From NCBI GenBank assembly GCA_963971225.1, contig OZ020269.1, positions 28,871,783 to 28,935,782 of the forward strand: a DNA stretch of 64,000 bases. The letters run 5' to 3'. This stretch comes from Melieria omissa. Its lineage: Eukaryota > Arthropoda > Insecta > Diptera > Ulidiidae. The notes under the pieces are model-generated. The model searched no databases. It saw only the letters and a list, made by a program, of their open reading frames with translations, and was not told where the DNA came from. Made by a program: the position numbers and the translations under genes. Below are positions 1 to 13,100 of the stretch, piece after piece. Within the stretch, counting starts at the first letter, position 1, and every line of letters starts with the position of its first letter.

Positions 1-3000
1 AGATTGAAACATAAAAAAATCAGTGGCATTCCTATACTCATACTAAAGAGCCTTTCAAAGTAATAACTGAACTTGGCTAATCGGCTGACTGTTTATTTAC
101 AAGACAACGCTGGAAAACAGATAAGCAGGGAAAATACAAAAAAATATATAAAACAGTTCAATGATTGCAAAAGAACAAAAAGATTTTGATCTGATAGATC
201 CAAAAAGATCATTAAAAGTTGTGGTTCATTTAGAACACTTCTCTTCAAGTTATTGTTTTCTAGTTCTAAATCTGTTGTCTATGAACTTTGGAAATTCAAG
301 TCAGCTTTATTTCTATTCTGCAGGATGGGTCGTATCTGGTAATGGGTGCTGAAGGGATGAAATCTCATGTCAAGATGGTGAAGAGAACACTTTAAAATTG
401 TTTTCTATTTCTATGCAACTATAAACTTTCCTATGGATATTGGAAATTCAAATGAGGTTCCATTCCATTCTAAATGACGGTGCAACTAGAAATCTTTTGG
501 AGGAAAGAAATCTCATAGTGCATGTGAAGGCCAAAGACAGCTTTTCTTTGGGGGTATATTATGAACTTGGAAGATTGAAGTCAGGTTAATTTGCCAACTT
601 GTTTTTGTATTCCCCTGAATTTATACTCAATGCTTAAAGCAGTATGGACTAACAAAAAGAGGCCCACTATGTGATCCGTTTGGATATTGAATGTGATGAA
701 TGAAGGAAATGTAAAGAACAAACTGGGTAAAGTGGTCTGCCACCTTACCTTGTCTTATGTTGTACGTAGGTTTACCTAAACCATGCAACAGATGTAGGTT
801 TGTGTGAGACAAATTGTTGTTAAAAACGATATGACAGGCCCATTTCTAAGAACTTTGAAAGTGTGCTTTACACACTCGAGACTTTCGTGACGCTTCTACG
901 TGGCGCCAAAGTAATCTTAGGCTTATTCAAAACCGAAAACAAATTAAATTTACAATTCATACGCCTAAGCAAAGCACACACAATGCTTTAGTGTATACAC
1001 ACACACACATATACCAGCCAACAAACAATGGCGTACACACGCACTCACATCAATACTGACACCGATGCAGACGGCCATAAAGGCCGCACAGTAGGCGGTA
1101 CGAGTGGGAGTTGTTGTTGTTGAATGCGAAGGCAGATTCAGCGACAAAGAGTCGGCATTTTCAGAACTTTAATCAGCGCTTATGAAATTTTCACACATTC
1201 ATACACACAAACATATTAAAACCACACCGACACATAGAGAACCATAGTCAAATGTATGAGTAAAAATAAACTGCAATTAAGGGATAAAAACTTTTCCAGC
1301 AATTTTGGTGAATTTGTGTTTAGTGAAAACTCAACTGAACAATGACAGATCAACGTAGTTTGGTGATGAGGGGAAGACAGAGGCGGGTAGCGACGGAGAA
1401 AGGGTGTAAGCACGATAAGAACGCTTGACTGATTGCGGGTGCGCTGAATCTATGAAATAATAACGCGACCCACTGTGTGCCGGCACTGTATGAGTAGACG
1501 TTGATGTCGAGATTTGAAAAGTAAGGCAGAATTTGATGACGAAAATCACTGCTGATGTCAGCTCATAAAGAAGCCTTACACACAGATGAAAATATGCCCG
1601 AAAGGCTATAGGACTTGTGTGCTTCTTATAGTTGCGAAATTGTTAGAAAAATTTCATTTTTTTCTAGAGAAAATTTAAAGTCCAGTCCAGTTTCATAGCT
1701 TCATAAAAAATGTCCTTCAAAATGTTACGGCTGGTCTTTCATTCTGCTCCTAGCGCCCAACATTGCCGCATTCAAAGCGGCACTACCAATGCGTATGGCG
1801 AACGTCTTGGCACATCCTTCAATTTACTCTTTTAATGAAGTTTCACACATGCAGCACATTTGTGCGTTGTGTGCCCGAGTGGTTGTGCCGCGTGCTTCAT
1901 GCAACTTTTGTTATTTTTTAAAAAGTTGTGCCGGCGATAATTACTTCAGCGTACGTGCAACAACGTGCAATGGCGATGGCGTGCGACCAGGTGGCCGGCG
2001 CTGGTGTGCATTGGAGTGGCTGGCGTGTGTGGCATGTGGCAGACGCGTTGCATGCATGCGAACGCGCCTAAACGCTCACCGGCTGTGCCATTCCGGCTCG
2101 TCGGCGGCGACGACTACGACGATGTCGACGCCATCGACTTTTATGTCAATGGCGAGGCGTTTGTGCACGTAATTTGCATAACAAAACGTTGAGTGCACAA
2201 AAGCGAGCAAATGAAAAAGAAATGTCGAAGAAAACGAACGACAAATGATTGCAATGCAAAGTGCAAAGTGTACAGCTAAATGACAGCGAACACCAGCACA
2301 CATGGAGACGCCACCAGGCGGCAGACAGCGCCCAAAGTAATGACAGTAAAAATGCTGTAGGGCGAAAGATGGAAAGAAATTGCACAACAATCTGCCCACA
2401 TATTCAACATTGCTGTCAGCAATGTGGGGTGAATGCAATTTAAATTTAAATGTCAAATTATTGATTTATCGGTGCGCTAGTTTCGACACACACACACGCT
2501 CTCTCCACCCGCCCACAAAAGGTTGCGTCAAAAAGTGTTTCTATGTTGTTTGCTTTTCAATTTACAATTGACTGAAATCGCGCTAACTGGTACTTGGCCG
2601 TACAAGCTGGTGGCAACCACGCGAGGAGCTGCACTCGCACATTACACCTGCAATTTCCAGGACCGTCAATCGTTCCAATATACAAACATTCGCATTCATT
2701 CGTTTGTGTGTGTGTGTGGGTGTCTATGGTGCAGTAAAAGCATTTGAAATAGCGCACAAGTGAACATTGGGTCGAGCCAGCTGCCACTGTTGTATTTGCT
2801 ATAAGTATGTTTGTCCGCTGTTGGCCGTCGCTGACTGCACCAACACACTTACGCACAGCTGTACAGATAATAAACTGAAATGTGTGCAAATGACGGTCAA
2901 TTATGGCCCAAGTAAACATTTATTAGGCCACTTGTTTGGCAGGCAAAAATTGATGGATCTCCATTGCCCTTAATGCGGGTACACGTGGGCGTATACGTAA

Positions 3001-5080
3001 CATGAATTCAGTCGGAATGTTAAGAGTCCTTTAAACTTTTATTGGCCTGCAAGACCAACAGAGAATAATCTTGTGCTTACTTGTGAAGAAATGAGAAACT
3101 GAAATAAGACTTGGTGTATTAATTTCAAGATATATGGGTTGTTTTTGTAGAAGTGCATAATTTCAAACAGAGATAAAGATAATTGTATAGCATTAGTGTG
3201 TGAGTATAATTTCGGGCACGTGGCTGCCGCTTTTGGCGCGTACATGGCGTATTCTGTAATTGACTCATTGAAGGAAGCATTTGATGAACGCATTTTTGTT
3301 TGTCGAAGTGGGTCAGTCGATTGGTACAGAGATCGTACGTTTTAACAGCTCTAGATTATAGTTATTCTCTATGGTTACATGAAGTCATTGGTTTATGCGA
3401 ACAAACCGGAAACTTATTGCCGAAATATGGCCACCTTTGCTTGACATTTTTTTTAATTACGTTTCTTCATTCAAACTGGTGAACCATTGTTGCCCCCATT
3501 AAAATTTCGAAGAAAGTGAAAAGCAGGTGTTGAATTAGATCCTTTTTATGAATTGGCTCATTACTTACTTTACTTACTTAACTGGCCATAACAACCCGTT
3601 ATCGGGTTACGGCCTGCAGCAAAACTTCTCTCCAGGCGCCTCTGCTTTGCGCGCGCCTTCTCCAGTTGTTAATTTATGTTTTTCTCAGTTTTTCTATAAA
3701 AAATCATGCATAAGAAATTCTCAACCAAGGTCCTGGAGCTTCTGGCGAGTGTGTGTGGCCTGACGTTGTCCTAATGAAACACAATATATCTACCGCTTTT
3801 TGGCGATTGCTTCCTTATATTTTTAATAGCACTAGTCTAAACTAAGAGTTTGACCACACGGGAGGAAACGATTCAATGCCAATCTCTACCAAACACAGCT
3901 AAACCTTTCTGACTGTCAATCCTGACCGCTTGACTTTGTCATAAGTGATCCACTTTTCTGCACCAGTCAGCAACCGCTCCAGAAATTAATCGATTCGAAA
4001 TCGCTTTTGTTGCTATTCAGCAGCGATTAACAGATGGAAATACAGTATTTGCTGCTGTACATCTTTGATGTTCGTTGAATAATACGGAATACTAAATAGG
4101 TCTATTGGAAAAAAATTAAATTTTTTATTTTTAGTTTCACTGCATACTTTGTGGCGCCTTCCGCTCTACTGTCAGCTCCACATCCCCTTAAATATTCATC
4201 TATATCTACACAAAACTAATAACTGAATTGCTATTAGGGTGTCTGATTTTTCAGTGATTTCTATTTTTGCAAACTTAAACTTTTATTAACATGTGCCATT
4301 TGCCGGCGCTCGGGTTGCAGCTCGAACAGCTGCTGTGGCGCATTGCCGCAATAAACGGAATTTTAAATATTCTTGCACAAAACTTTGAAGGCTACTTTTT
4401 CATTTTGGCTGTTTTATTTTTGCTGATTGAAAGTTTTTTTATTGTTGTTTTATTTTTTCTCGCATTTTACTGAAATGCATTACTTGTTGTTACACTGTTG
4501 TGTGGCAACGCTGCAAATAATGTATGCAGCGGTGCAGTGCTGAGTGCACGTTCAAGTAGCACAAAGCGTAATAAAAATTTCGGGCTAACAAGCAAAGCCG
4601 CGGCTGTTGGCTGCGGCCGACGCCAACGCCGCCGCCAGCATGACCACGCATGCAGCGCCGCAATTCCGCACGGAGTAATAGTAAATATCAAACTGTGTTT
4701 TTTAAAGCATACACACGGGCGTCATACACGCACACACGTGCAGCCGCAGAACATGTAATGTCTGTGTGTTTGTGTGTATGCGTTGGCAAATGAGTACAAG
4801 GATAGCAGTGAGAACGCAAACAAAACAAGAAAAACAGCAACAACAACAACGCCAACAACAACAGCAATAGCAACAAAAACAGTTAATATTCGCATTGACC
4901 AACGAACGCAGCCAGAAGCGCTCGAACACACGCTCACGCGCTAAGCAGCCAAATCAATAATGGCAAAACGCTGCAAGATGAGCTCAAGCTTACGCGCATT
5001 GTCAGTGGCTTGAAAGCTTTCGGCGCCCATTTTTCGCGCACTCACCCCGGAGCGGCCGCCTGGCGTATTCGCCAAAAAGT
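1..5080. other. Non-coding upstream / intronic sequence
   Basis: No reading frame here resembles a protein family, and the open frames are short, low-complexity or driven by GT/CA runs. If brp has its usual long N-terminal isoform, this is intron between exons left of the window and 28492; otherwise it is intergenic. Visible contents are short CA/TG runs (about 1001-1011, 2703-2717, 4760-4780), GC-richer patches (about 1960-2130 and 4610-4670), a CAA-rich patch (4835-4875) and one copy of a dispersed repeat (3580-3668). The reading as brp intron is inference. Confidence 0.5.
3580..3668 (+). repeat. Dispersed repeat, copy 1
   Basis: This segment (ACTGGCCATAACAACCC...) matches another at 24471-24560 in the same orientation, with roughly 80% identity by eye over about 85 bases. 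It is preceded by a short TTACTTAC run. The pair looks like remnants of an interspersed element; I cannot name the family from two copies. Confidence 0.6.
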
Positions 5081-5640
5081 ATGCTGCATAAAAGCACGAG
5101 CGCAATGCAATTGAACTTGGAGAGAAAGCGAGTGAGTGCGGGAGCGAGCGAGCGAGCTTTACATGTCTTGCAGTGGAAGCGAATGCACTTTTGGCACTCA
5201 CGCGTCCCTCGCGCTGGCCACCGCTGGCGCCAAAGTGTGGCCGACGTTGCGGCTGGCGGTCGACTGATTGGCTGCTTTTGGCACTCGGCTGTCTGGTCGA
5301 AAAATTCAAAAGCTCTACGGCTGCGGCCAGTTGTGTACGCAACGCCGAGGTTACCAAACGCGAAAACGGAAGCTCGGAGGCTTGTCGCGTGTCGGGCACT
5401 CGCTTACCAAATCGTTTTCATTAAACAAAAAAAGGGAATTCAGGGATAAAGAAAGGCCAGCATCAGAGTTTGCAAATCGCCAACGTTTCGCAAACGTTTC
5501 AGTTGACGCGCAAATTGTCAGCAAGCGAGTTTTGATTGGGCAAAATATTGCAAGAACAAAGTCGATGGGCGACGGTCGACGGTACGCGACGGCGGAAGCG
5601 TACAAGATATTTGCGATTTTTCATTGACGCGTGCGGCGCG
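5081..5640 (+). promoter_or_regulatory. brp: Candidate brp alternative promoter region
   Basis: This GC-richer island lies immediately upstream of the CAA-rich, ATG-poor leader that ends at the start codon at 7158. It contains a GAGCGAGCGAGC run (about 5145-5157) of the kind bound by GAGA-type factors in flies, and a TCAGTT match to the insect initiator at 5499-5504. No TATA box is obvious. The open frames overlapping it have no family resemblance. The transcription start is not fixed by the sequence, so the call rests on position and composition only. Confidence 0.3.
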
Positions 5641-7157
5641 TTGTTCAATTTGTTAATGTTATTGCGAGCGACCTAGAATATATTTTTAAATAAAATTTTT
5701 AGCAAATTGTTGAAAAGCTAAAAATTATACAATTCGTGTGCCTTTTCCCCCCTATAACAAATACAACAACAACAACAACAGAGCATCTAAAGCATAGCGT
5801 TGATGAAAACGCGAGCCGAGTGAGCAAAATTTCCAACGAAGCTGCGCAAGTGAAGTGAAGCTCAAGAAGTAGAAAAATTTGTGGAAACAACAAAGTTTCA
5901 ACAATTTTAAATATTAAAAAAAAAATAAATTAATTGATTTTCTGTCAGCGTGTGAAAGTGTATGAAATGTTCGCAAAGGTGGTAAAAAGTAAAATCGATA
6001 AATTCTAAAAAAAAAATAACGAAGAAGCAACACAAAAACACAAAACGAGACAAACGAGCCAAAAAGCAGCACAATAACAACAAGAGCACCACCAGAAGCA
6101 GCAGTAAAACAACAAGAACAATAACGACGGCGACAACGACGACGAAATCGGGACAAATTTCAAGTGAAGCAACAACAAAAGCGTACAAGAGCAACAACAA
6201 AAACAGAAAAAAGAAGCTGAAGCTGCGCAGCGTAAGACGTGCCAGCACAGGGCACACCGTGGAGGCGCCGAGCAGCGCAAGAAAACACAGAGCAGCGACT
6301 GAAATTACAGGCAAAAGTAGTAAAGGCAGAGGAAAAGTAGGCACATAAAAGTGATTTTGGCTTCCAGACAGCGCAGACAAACGCACTGCACACAGCGAAC
6401 AACTAATTCCACGACAACACAGGGGAAAAAACTAAAAGCAATAAGCGAAACGTCAAGAGCAAAACATTGCCAAGAACAAGAAAACGAAGTAGCTGCCAAA
6501 CAAAAACAACAACAAACAAAGTCAACAGGAACAAATGGGACGCGTCAATAGCCAGAAGAAATATAAGCGTCAAGATATCAAATAACCACGAGGGGGCCAG
6601 ATAAAGCAAATAAGCAAATAACGACGGAAAAACAAACTAAATAATAAGAAGTGCAAGCACAAACGCTAGCATTATAATAATTATAATAATAACAACAACA
6701 ACAACACCAAACAACATAAGTAAGCACATTAAAACAACGACGGCAGCAAGAAGGTAGCAAATAATACACATTGCACACAGGACGTGGCGTCATTAGCGGC
6801 GCTTAGCTGCACGCCGTCGCCCAATTGTGGCACTGCTCGATAACGTGAACTAGTAATCACTCGCGGCATAGTTTAAGGCGCGCGCGCGTCAACTTAAAAA
6901 CACGTACGCGGCGTCAAAGCTGAGACGCGCTCGACACAAACAGCTAATTCGAAACATTTTCGAACATCAGCAGCACTAATACAACAACAACAACAACAAG
7001 CGTCGTTGTCGTCATTATTCAGCAGCAACATTGCAACGTAGCAGCACCAGCCACCAACTCGCAGCAGCGACGCAAAAATTCAATTCCAAATCCAAGGCCC
7101 GCCAGGCATTCGCTCTCATCTCACCACTCACACACCGCACCCTTACCCCAATAACTT
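5641..7157 (+). other. brp: Candidate 5' untranslated leader of a brp isoform
   Basis: The stretch is rich in CAA, GCA and AAC triplets, like long leaders of fly neural genes, and is strikingly poor in ATG. Between about 5970 and the start codon at 7158 I count a single ATG (6535). It runs straight into an ATG exon with a splice donor at 7185. These points argue for transcribed leader rather than intron. Small upstream frames start at 5655, 5803, 5961 and 6535. The 5' end is uncertain. Confidence 0.5.
6535..6585 (+). other. Upstream ORF in the brp leader, 16 codons
   Basis: ATG at 6535 opens MGRVNSQKKYKRQDIK followed by TAA. It is the only ATG in the last 1.1 kb of the proposed leader before the main start at 7158. 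The product is very basic. Whether it is translated cannot be told from sequence. Confidence 0.3.
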
Positions 7158-7184
7158 ATGGACAATGCCTATGTCTACTATAAG
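7158..7184 (+). CDS. brp: brp candidate alternative first coding exon (9 codons)
   Basis: ATG at 7158 encodes MDNAYVYYK and ends exactly at a donor, AAG|GTAGTA, at 7185. It follows the ATG-poor leader, so it would be an effective first start codon. Phase 0 matches the acceptor at 17207, giving MDNAYVYYK joined to MYNTFNPTG across an intron of about 10 kb. It could instead be non-coding if translation starts at the ATG of 17208. RNA evidence would settle this. Confidence 0.55.
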
Positions 7185-10100
7185 GTAGTATTTGCGCATC
7201 GGCCGCAATCGACACCCAAACCAATCAGCCAATCACCGTCCATCAATGTCTCACAATAAAAGCCCAATCGACAACAATAAGAAAAATCAAATCGAAAACA
7301 AAAACAAACCAAAACTATGTACAACCAACTGCATTAAAATCATCAACAACAACAACAGAAACAACATTAGCATTAACATCAAATCATCGAGAAAAGCATT
7401 ACGAATGCAACGCTCGCCACTTTGCCTCATCTCGCCTCATCTCACTGTCATCTCGCATGCAAAATTTTTTCACCAGAATTTCGCGCATTGCGCTTATTTG
7501 CATTGCATTTGCACTAATCCCCCCACCGCCTCTTTGGGCTCATCCCATCGCACTTGTACAACACATCAACGGCTCAACGACAGGCGAGAAACTGTCGAAA
7601 CTGTCGAGAAATGTCAATTTTAATGCGAGTGTAGACTTGGAATTCCTGCGAAACAACAACAACACCAAATGTCATTCATAAAAGTTGCCATCTAATAGAG
7701 GCGGCAACGCTAGCTGCATAGCAACAACAACAATGACAGTAGCCAAAGCATTGCCTACACGTTTTACAACAATAAGCATTTAAATAAGTAACACAACAAC
7801 AAAGCACAAGCCCACACAACAACAATAACAAGAACAAATAAATAGCGTATTTACTCCCGACCTAAACCTCCCGCACGCCATTGTCGACAAAACAAAAATA
7901 GCAGCAACAATAAACAAAAACAACAACAATACTAATAACAATAAGAACAACAACAACAACAACCAAATTCCTTGCATTCTCACACGAAAGCGCTAGGAAG
8001 TGTTGTTTTTCTTGTTCTTTGTGTTTGTTTTTTTTTTTGTTTATGTATTTTTTTCTCTCCGCATTCCGTTGACTCCTGCTTTTGCCTTCCTTCGGTGTGT
8101 TATGCTTCGGAAATTTGTGCGTGCTGGTGTTTGTATTTTGCTGTGTGTGTATTAGTGTCACGCACTGACATTTACTGCCGTCCATCCACTGAGCAGAGCA
8201 TCTCGCCTATGTTGGCAGCTCGGCGCGATGCCCAAGTGCGAGCTGGCTATGTCCAAACACTGAGCAAAAGGAGAGCATGTCAAAAAGTGTTACATTACCT
8301 CCCACATGCCACGTTCCATGCAGCGCTAAAGCCAGCCGCCACTGCCGCGTCAAGCAATCAGACACCCAGCCAGTCGGTCGTTCGGTCGGTCGTCCACTTA
8401 ACCCACCAGCTAAAAATGTGGTGCTTTTAGCCAAACCAGAATGCGTCGATTTGTGAATGTACTATACGAGTATGAATGAGTGTGCGTGTGCGTGCGACTG
8501 TATGCGTGCAGCTATGGTGGCCGAGACTAACTTCAGCTACATACATAAGTAGTCCTACAATTTCAGTCGATCTGATTAGATCGATTACTTTCACTGCTTG
8601 TGATCTTTATGTATAAAAATGAAACAAACATTCACATATAGACAAATAGATACGTCTGTTGGTTTCCTAAAAGACTTGAAAAATACCTAATCAATTGATC
8701 TGAAATTTTGACACAATGGGTGATGTGTCCAGGAGTAGGTTTCTGGATATTTGGGTAAATAAAACTTCTAATGGTCCAAATTTATTGCATTCAAAATTTT
8801 AGCCCACAAGAAAGACAAGACTAAGTCACCAACTTTATCGGTACTATGGTGTAGTTTGCCTTATCTGACATGTTATTTCAGACATTTTACAAACTGTTGA
8901 ACTGTTTCATTGGCATCAACTCGAATATTTGAAACATAAGCAGCGATTAAGGCTTCCTATCTTACTCCAAACACTCGAAAAGCTGAAATAAGTAATAGCC
9001 TACGTTAATAATGCTCATTTCTATGCATCTATACCCGATAACAAGTGCGCTCCTGACTTTGTTTGTATTAGCATTAATCAGCGAGCTCCACACCAGATAA
9101 AGAATTGTCCGGAACTAAGTGGGAAAACAACTTTAAACTGAGATGTTCGAGTTGCCTTGTCCGAACAAGCGAATTACCTTTTCCAACAATTATATAAATT
9201 GAGAAATAAATTAAACAGTGGTATACTTCCTAAGCTCTTTTGGCTTTCACCGCGCTGTTCGGGCCAGAAACGAACTTTCTCTGTAGTGCGTAGTGCGCTG
9301 AAACATCGTTTCAACGTGGAATGCATGGGCGCCAGTCTTCAAACGGGTTGCCCGGGGGAATACCCGGAGTGATGACAGCTCCATCATCTCCACTGAGCAA
9401 TTACCGAAAAAGTATCGGCAAAATAACACCACACATGTCACGTTTCGACGATGTTCTAAGAAGTCAATAAAGCTGGATGCCCTACTGTACCCTATAAACT
9501 TGATCGCACGGTTTTGCACCCGGTCCAGGAGCCCCGAATGGAAGTTGTGAGCCACATTGTCAGTGATGGTTTCAAATTTAGGCTTTCAGTCAATTAGCTT
9601 CAAACCTTTGACTTGGGTTAATTACTAATTTTGTATACAATTATGATTCTTTTTTGAATATTTTCACCCCTATGAATAAATTAGACTGAATGAATAAATT
9701 AAAAACTTGCAAACCATTAACTGATCTCCTCCAAAATTTTTAAAAGTTATGTTTTTTGTTCAGTTATGTCCTTCATTTCAACCACTCCTCTTTCAGCATA
9801 TGGTCACACTAACACAACACACACATACACATTGCCACATGCATGTGTGAGTTGTAGGTGTTGGGGTTTGCTTTGTGAAGTAAAACATGGAATACACTTT
9901 ATAAACGTCACTCGACATTATGTTGCGCTCTTAAGCCACACACAGCAACGCACAAATTGTCGTGTGCTTACAAACGAAACGAAGCATACGTTTATATGTT
10001 TGTTTAAGGGGCACAGCCGCGGCACATGTGTTGGTATGTGCAGCAGCAGCCTTGCGCGCACACTTGAAACGTGCAGAATCGCAGTGAATTTCAGTAATTG

Positions 10101-13100
10101 TCGACTCAGGTTTATGCTACAACACCAACAGCACAATGCTTACATGCCTCCACCATCGCCCGCTGCTACCGCAACTACTCTATTTTTAGCGTCTGTCTTT
10201 GTTTTAGTCAATATTTCGATTTTTTTGGTCGCTGCTCCCGTCGCCTTTACAATTTTGCTCCCGATATCTGTTTTGTATGAAACAATTTTGTTAGTTCTTG
10301 CATTTTTTAACTTTGACAATCTTTTCTTATAACTGCTGGTTGGATTTGTTGCCATTTTGCGTGTTAAGCAAATTGGCACTGAAAGTTGGCGAGCGAGTTG
10401 CTGCTGTTGGGGATAATGGAAGCAAGCAAGGATAATGCCACATTATGTGTCGCAATGTTCCACTCTCTGTTTGTGCTGGCCTCTATTCGCTCTTCTCTCT
10501 GTGTTGTCCGTGCTTCTCTCATTTCACGCGCGTGTGCGTATATGTCGCTCATGTAATGGTGTGTGTGTCTCACCAAGCAGACACTTTTGTTTCTCATGCT
10601 GTACTTCCCTCCCATCCTACCTCCTCCTATTGTTAGCAGACATTGAAGTTACGCAAGCGAAGGTTTTTTGCGCAGACGAACAATAACAACAACAACAAAA
10701 TTCTGTATCTTTTGATTTAATGCACTTCGCCCATTTTCGTTGTGTGCAGTTTTCATCCGAGTGCGCGCACTTCTATTCCCCTGTTTTGTTATTCTTTAAT
10801 TTTACAGCCATTGCCATCGTCGGCACTTGCCGCAATATTTTCATTACCTTTCGCGCACACCGTCACACACACACACACACACTCACGCACACCGTCACAC
10901 ACACCAGCAGGCAGGCAGTTGTCGCACTCGGGCGCTGCTGTTGTTTCGGTTTTTTTATTGTTGTAATTGTTGTTGTTGTTTTAATTTGTCAAGCGGAGCG
11001 CGCATCCTTGTGCCCGCAAAGCGTTATTTGGTTTGCCTTTGTGCGTTCATGCTTCGTTAAGAGTTACCACCGTTGTCGTGGCGGTTGTTATTGTTGTTGT
11101 CTTTTATTTATACGTATTTATGTTTTGTGTGTTTATGTGTTCCTAATTCAATTCATTTGCTCGGTCTGACACATACACACACACATTCCCACTTCGAGCC
11201 ATTGGCACAGGTACTCGTAGGCGTATACGCGACATTTTGCTTATTTAATCTACCATTTTTATGTATATGTACGTATGTATGTATGTTGGTTTTGCCATAT
11301 CCTTGCTTTGCATGTTTCAATGTTATTCATTGTATGTATGTATTATGTTGTAGTTGTGTGTTTTTGGAGTCTTGTTAACGGAAATATTAAAATGACACAA
11401 GAATTATCGCGTCAAATCTATAGAAGGATCTCATTTTTGTGAGATTACATTAAAGATGTATTTAATGAGATTCAAATTGTTTTTCATTACAGGTATTAAA
11501 ACATTATTAAGAATAAATTTTAATCAATACCTAAAATTTTAATGCTGATATTTAAATCAAATAATCGCACGGTGCCAAATCAAGCAAATACATAGAGAAT
11601 TTAATGGTTAGAATGAGTTTTTTAATCAAAAAATCGGTCACAAGTGTCCATGGATGGGATGATTTCAATCAACTTGTGCAGAACAAACTGAGCACTCAGT
11701 TTTCGGTAGCCAAATGTTTAGTTAAAAAGTTTAAAAAGCCAAGATTGAGATGAAGAAGATTGGAGAAGATTTTATTGAATCTTTGATGTGGGCTATCATT
11801 GATATTTTCACGTACAGTTTTAGTGGAATCTGCAGTGCGTACGGATTTGGTTGGCCAAGAAATTTTTTAAATTTAATTTAATTAATTTTCTCAGGATGGT
11901 TTCATAAATCACCTCACTTATGAACTCTGCCCTCTGAATAAAGAAAGAATGAATAAAGAAAGAATAAAGAATAAGCAATCAAATCCCTAAACTCGGCGGA
12001 TTTATTGAAATGTGTCGGTAAAAAATTTACTAAGCTTGAAACAAAACTTAGCACTACCTTTTTGTTCGATGCTCAGTTGCACCAATGAAACAAACTGTCA
12101 CTTCAGACACAATAACTCCGACCAAATGTTCTTTGGAAATCTTTTGGAAAATGCTTGGAATTGAAAAAGTCCTGCTTACTTTGGAACACTTCTCATATGA
12201 TTCGCATCTATTTCATGTGAGTAGCCAGCCGAACCAGAAATCCAGAATATTTTGTATAAAAAGCCATCGCACTTCCCACTGTGCTCTCAAGGCCAACCAG
12301 CTACTATTGCACTACACTATTATCATTACTGCGATATCACTGCCACATGTATTACAAATGGAGGGTTCGTTTCTCAGTTGCACTGCGCTATTATAGATCT
12401 AACAGAGTACACACAAGTATCTGTTCCAATTTACTATGATTCTTCAACTTATCTGTTCGCATAAAATGAGTTTCATAGATGGGTGTCAACAAGACATCAG
12501 AACAATGAGCAGATTATGCTTTACCTACTTGGCAGGTTTGTATTTTTCCGAGTTGAAGCAAAACCGCAAATATTTGCTAAGACTCGCTAAAAACCACTGC
12601 AAACTCTCGGATTACTATTACATTGACTCGCAACGCCTGAGAACTCTATCTGGTACAGTTAAGAATCCAACAGGGCCTATCTGCCCATCTATATAGAACC
12701 CAATACTATGCTCGGACTTATGAACATTTTCATAGGCATGTAATCATCTTTGAGGCCGAGGCTCTTAAAAAAAAATGTAAAGCAAAAATTCCTTAAGGAT
12801 ATTGATTTCAAAGTATATCTAAAACACATATAAGGGCTCATAATTTTTCTCTTTCAGCGGCCAAATGAAGTATACCTATGTGCACATTATTCTTTTGACA
12901 TTTGAAAGCATTCTTTCAGGCCAACGTTTTTATACAATTAGCTCTCTGGCTTTTATTGCGTAGTCTCTCCTTGAAAACAATTTTATATGTATTTTGTAAT
13001 GAATTTCAAAAAATATTTAACTGCATTTTAATATATCTTTATGCCAAAAACCAAAAACACATCACTTGCCTTACATTCCCTTTGATGCCATGCTTTTTTT

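Noticed and set aside
1789..2172. 127-codon Cys-rich frame
   Set aside because: No zinc-finger spacing pattern, no coding bias and no splice support; it lies in a GC-rich patch where long frames occur by chance.
5907..6386. 159-codon Leu/Val/Cys-rich frame on the minus strand
   Set aside because: It is the reverse of the CAA/GCA-rich leader; such repeats give long hydrophobic antisense frames.
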